5,794 bases of DNA from Holdemanella sp. (GTDB lineage Bacteria > Bacillota_I > Bacilli_A > Erysipelotrichales > Erysipelotrichaceae). Under the pieces are notes generated by a model. It was not told the DNA's origin. It did not search any database and was given only the letters and a program-made list of their open reading frames with translations. The stretch is from NCBI GenBank assembly GCA_021442845.1, contig JABUSD010000419.1, forward strand, positions 1 through 5,794, given 5' to 3'. Positions within the stretch are counted from its first letter, which is position 1; each line of letters starts with the position of its first letter. Of the stretch, positions 5,259-5,794 are shown one piece after another. A program made the translations under genes and the position numbers.

Positions 5259-5794
5259 CTATTCTTCAAATAATGAGTCCTGTTCAGTTTTCTTTGCAGG
5301 TGCTTTTTCTAACATATCATCTAAAGTGATGCTTGACTTATTTTCTGCTACAACCACTTTCTTTGTTGGAATGGATGAAACAGGTTTCGGTGTAGGAAGA
5401 TCATTTCCAAACATAGGAGATATAATCTTTGTGAATGAATCTTCTTCTGGCTTGTTTAGCTGAATCGCATTGTGCACTTTATCAAACTGCTTCTTTTCTT
5501 CCTGTGTATTTCCAAAGATTGGCGAAATGATTGGCGTATATTCCAGATCTTCCGCTAAGCGGTTCTTCTTCTGTAATTTCTTACGGTCATATTTATAAGC
5601 CGCTTTTTTCTTATCATTTGTTGTAGCACTTGAAATAGAATCAAAATCCATACCATCAAAAATGCTTGATTTCTTTTGTGGCTGTGGCTGTGGTTTTACA
5701 GCTGGTTTTGTGAAAGTCGCAATTTCAGGTTCTTTTACTGGTTTTACCTTTGGTGCAACAAATGTAGGTTCTTCCTTTTTTTCTTCTTCAACAA
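5259..5794 (-). CDS. C-terminal part of a disordered protein with repeated ISPxFGN motif
   Basis: The frame is open from the right edge to TAG at 5259-5261, showing 177 residues; the N-terminus lies outside the window. An internal ATG at 5651 is not the start, because 47 in-frame codons precede it without a stop and no good ribosome site is near. The visible part is low-complexity: VEEEKKEEPT, a Lys/Pro-rich tract, QPQPQ, then a basic segment (KKKAAYKYDRKKLQKKNR), then PIISPIFGN and KIISPMFGN exactly 35 residues apart, and an acidic end with SITLDDML. No catalytic domain or membrane segment is visible. Bacillus has the DNA translocase gene sftA beside murC, but this end lacks the translocase C-terminal domain, so it is not a plain SftA. 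The repeats could be short binding motifs of a scaffold or cell-division protein; that is inference. Confidence 0.8.
   Translation of the reverse strand, partial: VEEEKKEEPTFVAPKVKPVKEPEIATFTKPAVKPQPQPQKKSSIFDGMDFDSISSATTNDKKKAAYKYDRKKLQKKNRLAEDLEYTPIISPIFGNTQEEKKQFDKVHNAIQLNKPEEDSFTKIISPMFGNDLPTPKPVSSIPTKKVVVAENKSSITLDDMLEKAPAKKTEQDSLFEE

Overview
The window comes from a low-GC Gram-positive bacterium (Bacillota). AT-rich coding, strong GGAGG-type ribosome sites, TATAAT-type promoters, T-tailed hairpin terminators and a CcpA-like regulator all fit. The yeast-like long form of PurC and the divergence from Bacillus versions suggest a gut lineage such as Erysipelotrichia, but that placement is inference. 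All eight genes lie on the minus strand, so transcription runs from high to low coordinates. Coding density is high and no gene-free stretch exceeds 100 bases.

In transcription order, the right edge (5794-5259) holds the C-terminal part of a disordered Lys/Glu/Pro-rich protein with a repeated I-S-P-[IM]-F-G-N motif. Twelve bases later comes murC (5246-3933), a peptidoglycan precursor ligase with several non-standard active-site motifs. A compact terminator overlaps the murC stop codon, and just past it lies an unassigned 123-residue gene (3904-3533).

Next is a three-gene operon (3442-1505) with its own promoter: a membrane-anchored coiled-coil protein like YtxG/DUF948, a soluble all-helical protein in the place of ytxH, and a CcpA-like LacI-family regulator. 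These genes overlap by 8 bases or are separated by 2 bases. The order murC, ytxG, ytxH, ccpA matches the Bacillus subtilis neighbourhood as I remember it, minus ytxJ and aroA. Two cre-like boxes, 20 bp apart, sit directly upstream of the operon promoter, which suggests that CcpA controls its own operon. The same DNA can also fold as a terminator for the gene before it.

Then purC (1415-555) forms a single-gene unit with its own promoter and terminator. Last is the N-terminal part of a Schlafen/AlbA_2-type protein (466-1), which has its own extended -10 promoter and runs off the left edge.

I see no RNA genes, insertion sequences, CRISPR arrays or phage genes. The window looks like ordinary chromosome. 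I did not find a clear new multi-gene system; the best leads are the operator/terminator region at 3493-3532 and the unusual MurC motifs.
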